The notes below the pieces were generated by a model. It made no database searches, was not told where the DNA came from, and worked only from the letters and a program-made list of their open reading frames with translations. Made by a program: the position numbers and the translations under genes. Below, in pieces: positions 7,160 to 8,726 of a DNA stretch of 8,726 nucleotides. Each line of letters opens with the position of its first letter. Position 1 is the first letter of the stretch. The stretch lies in NCBI GenBank assembly GCA_041481445.1, contig JBGPBV010000227.1:1-8726 (forward strand), read 5' to 3'. Origin of the DNA: AA29 sp041481445. GTDB taxonomy: Bacteria > Acidobacteriota > Vicinamibacteria > Fen-336.

Positions 7160-7164
7160 TCGGC

Positions 7165-8064
7165 ATGCGTTACGTGATCGGGATCGACGCCGGCGGCACC
7201 AAGACGGTGGGGCTGCTCGCGGACGAGAGCGGCCAGGTGCTGGCGGAGGCGCGGGGAGGCGGCGCGAACCTCCAGACCCACGGCGAGCTGGAGGTCGAGA
7301 AGGTCTTCGACCACGTCATGGAGGGCCTGCGTCAGGACCGCACGATCTCCGCCGTCGGCCTCGGCATCGCGGGCGTGGATCGTCCGCACGACGAGGCCCT
7401 CATCCGCGCGATCCTGCGGCGGCTGGGGCACCGTGAGAACGCCGTCGTCGTCAACGACGCCGCGATCGCGCTGGTGGCGGGGGCGCCGGAGCGGGTCGGG
7501 ATCGTGATCCTGGCCGGCACCGGCTCCATCGCCTACGGCGCGGACCGGACCGGGAAGACGGCCCGCTCGGGGGGTTACGGGTTCCTGCTCGCCGACGAGG
7601 GATCGGGATACTGGCTGGGCCACCAGGCGCTGCGGGCGGTCGTGCGCGCCTCCGACGGCCGGGGACCAAAGACGCGCATGACGCAGGTGCTGTTCGAAGC
7701 CATGGAGGTGTCATCGGTGGACGAGCTGGTGCCGCGCGTGTACGAGAAGGGCCTCCCCAAGCATCGCATCGCCGCCCTGGCCGGCGCCGTCCAGCGCGCG
7801 CAAGACGAGGGAGACGAGGTGGCGCGGTCGCTGATCGACGCCGGGGCCCGTGAGCTGGCCCTGGCCGCGCGGGCCGTGGACCGCCAGCTCGACCTCGGCG
7901 ACGGTCCCTTCCCGGTCGTGCTCGCGGGCGGGGCCTTCAAGGCCTGCCCGGGGATGGTCGGGCGGCTGGCCGCGGAGATCGGGCTTCCGGGCGCGCGGCC
8001 GGCGCTCCTCGAGGGTGAGCCGGCCCGCGGCGCAGTGCGCCTGGCCCTGGACCTGCTGAAATGA
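7165..8064 (+). CDS. BadF/BadG/BcrA/BcrD-type sugar kinase, probably N-acetylglucosamine kinase
   Basis: This is a cytosolic ASKHA-fold ATP-dependent kinase, most like N-acetylglucosamine kinases that make GlcNAc-6-phosphate. The 299 residues show the family motifs in order: the first phosphate loop GIDAGGTKT (6-14), GLGIAGVDRP (65-74), VVVNDAAIAL with the likely catalytic D98 (94-103), the second phosphate loop ILAGTGS (115-121), the sugar-site stretch DEGSGYWLG (144-152), and the adenosine motif VVLAGGAF (251-258). The length is normal for the family. The ATG at 7165 starts directly before the first motif and no Shine-Dalgarno sequence is seen. The stop overlaps the next ATG (ATGA), implying translational coupling with the deaminase-family gene. 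That pairing favours an amino-sugar substrate, but glucosamine or another hexose is possible. It could serve cell-wall recycling or use of external aminosugars; no nagA is visible. Confidence 0.88.
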   Translation: MRYVIGIDAGGTKTVGLLADESGQVLAEARGGGANLQTHGELEVEKVFDHVMEGLRQDRTISAVGLGIAGVDRPHDEALIRAILRRLGHRENAVVVNDAAIALVAGAPERVGIVILAGTGSIAYGADRTGKTARSGGYGFLLADEGSGYWLGHQALRAVVRASDGRGPKTRMTQVLFEAMEVSSVDELVPRVYEKGLPKHRIAALAGAVQRAQDEGDEVARSLIDAGARELALAARAVDRQLDLGDGPFPVVLAGGAFKACPGMVGRLAAEIGLPGARPALLEGEPARGAVRLALDLLK

Positions 8065-8726
8065 CCACCATCCGCACCCACGTCCTCGACGACCTCCGCG
8101 CGGTGGCGCGCGTGGCCGCCGACCTCCTCGCCGAGGAGGTCGCCGCCCAGGGCGAGATCGCCCTCGCCCTGCCCACCGGCCGCACGCCGCTCCCGTTCTA
8201 CGACGAGCTGGCCGCGCGCCATGTCTCCCGCCGAATCGACCTGTCGCGGGCTCGCGGCTTCAACCTGGACGAGCTGGTCCTCCCGCCCGAGGATCCCCGC
8301 ACGTTCCGTGCCTTCATGGCCCGCCACGTGTGGGGACGCACGGGCGTCCAGCGCGAGCGGTGCGACATGCCGAGCGGAGTTGCCCCCGACCTGGAGGCGG
8401 AGTGCCTCCGCTACGAGCGCTCGATCACGGACGCGGGCGGGCTCGGGATCGCCATCCTCGGCGTGGGCGTGGACGGGCACATCGCGTACAACATGCCGGG
8501 ACCCGTCGGGCTGGGGACGCACGTGACGCGCCTGCCCGACGGTCTGGCCGCTTCGCTGGCCGTGCCTCCCGAGGACTGGCCGCTGCGCGCGATCACGATG
8601 GGCATCGGCACCATCCGCGCCGCCCGCCGGATCCTGGTGCTGGCCACGGGGGAGTCGAAGGCGACGCCCGTGCGGCGGCTGGTGCACGGCCCGGACGACC
8701 CGGACTGGCCGTGCTCGTTCCTGCAC
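8061..8726 (+). CDS. Glucosamine-6-phosphate deaminase (NagB)-family protein, 3' end beyond window
   Basis: This protein belongs to the glucosamine/galactosamine-6-phosphate isomerase family, whose NagB members convert GlcN-6-phosphate to fructose-6-phosphate plus ammonia. The 222 visible residues include LPTGRTP (38-43, sugar-phosphate loop), FNLDEL with D70 (counterpart of E. coli NagB Asp72), GVDGHIAYN with D138 and H140 (counterparts of Asp141 and His143), AITMGIGTI (178-185) and GESKA with K200 (counterpart of Lys208). NagB proteins are about 240-266 residues, so a few tens are probably missing. The family NEP motif reads NMP here: M145 replaces the catalytic Glu148. The segment that carries phosphate-binding Arg172 in E. 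coli reads LAASLAV, with no Arg. The ATG at 8061 overlaps the kinase stop by four bases, so the two should be co-translated. Family membership is secure; a genuine deaminase activity is not. Confidence 0.85.
   Translation, partial: MTTIRTHVLDDLRAVARVAADLLAEEVAAQGEIALALPTGRTPLPFYDELAARHVSRRIDLSRARGFNLDELVLPPEDPRTFRAFMARHVWGRTGVQRERCDMPSGVAPDLEAECLRYERSITDAGGLGIAILGVGVDGHIAYNMPGPVGLGTHVTRLPDGLAASLAVPPEDWPLRAITMGIGTIRAARRILVLATGESKATPVRRLVHGPDDPDWPCSFLH

Noticed and set aside
1..8726. Mobile elements, CRISPR arrays, defence systems, tRNA/rRNA genes or signs of recent transfer.
   Set aside because: No transposase, integrase, regularly spaced repeats or RNA-gene sequence was seen, and composition is even apart from short AT-richer intergenic patches.

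Overview
The window is GC-rich chromosomal DNA of a Gram-negative bacterium. It carries two outer-membrane proteins and a periplasmic adaptor, and every frame shows a strong G/C bias at the third codon position. An Oar-like TonB-dependent receptor with an N-terminal carboxypeptidase-regulatory-like domain beside a TolC/adaptor pair is typical of high-GC Acidobacteriota. The phylum is an inference from protein style, not something proved here.

Left two-thirds, minus strand (positions 1-6361): three envelope genes read leftward. In transcription order they are (i) a 1062-residue Oar-like TonB-dependent outer-membrane receptor (3173-6361), (ii) a 557-residue TolC-family outer-membrane efflux channel (1252-2925) and (iii) a MacA/HlyD-type periplasmic adaptor (1128 to the left edge, end not seen). 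The first two genes are each followed by a terminator-like hairpin (3128-3151 and 1201-1221). The second and third also have a -10 promoter element just upstream. They therefore look like three transcription units, although read-through between channel and adaptor is plausible. The channel and adaptor should be two parts of a tripartite efflux pump. The inner-membrane component (MacB-type ABC or RND) is not in the window and would be expected past the left edge.

Right third, plus strand (6610-8726): hpt (hypoxanthine phosphoribosyltransferase) is followed 45 bases later by a BadF/BadG-type sugar kinase resembling N-acetylglucosamine kinase. The kinase overlaps by four bases (ATGA) a gene of the glucosamine-6-phosphate deaminase family, which is cut by the right edge. 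This suggests purine salvage next to a small amino-sugar salvage pair. The deaminase-like protein has Met where the family has a catalytic Glu, so its reaction is uncertain.

The divergent intergenic region 6362-6609 separates the two halves. It contains the hpt promoter and ribosome binding site, and otherwise a long stretch with no recognised element. Three of the four -10 elements found share a TCTAnAnTT core followed by CGG, and two of them lie only 5-6 bases before an ATG with no Shine-Dalgarno sequence, which suggests leaderless transcripts. I see no mobile element, CRISPR array, tRNA or rRNA, and no convincing previously undescribed system.
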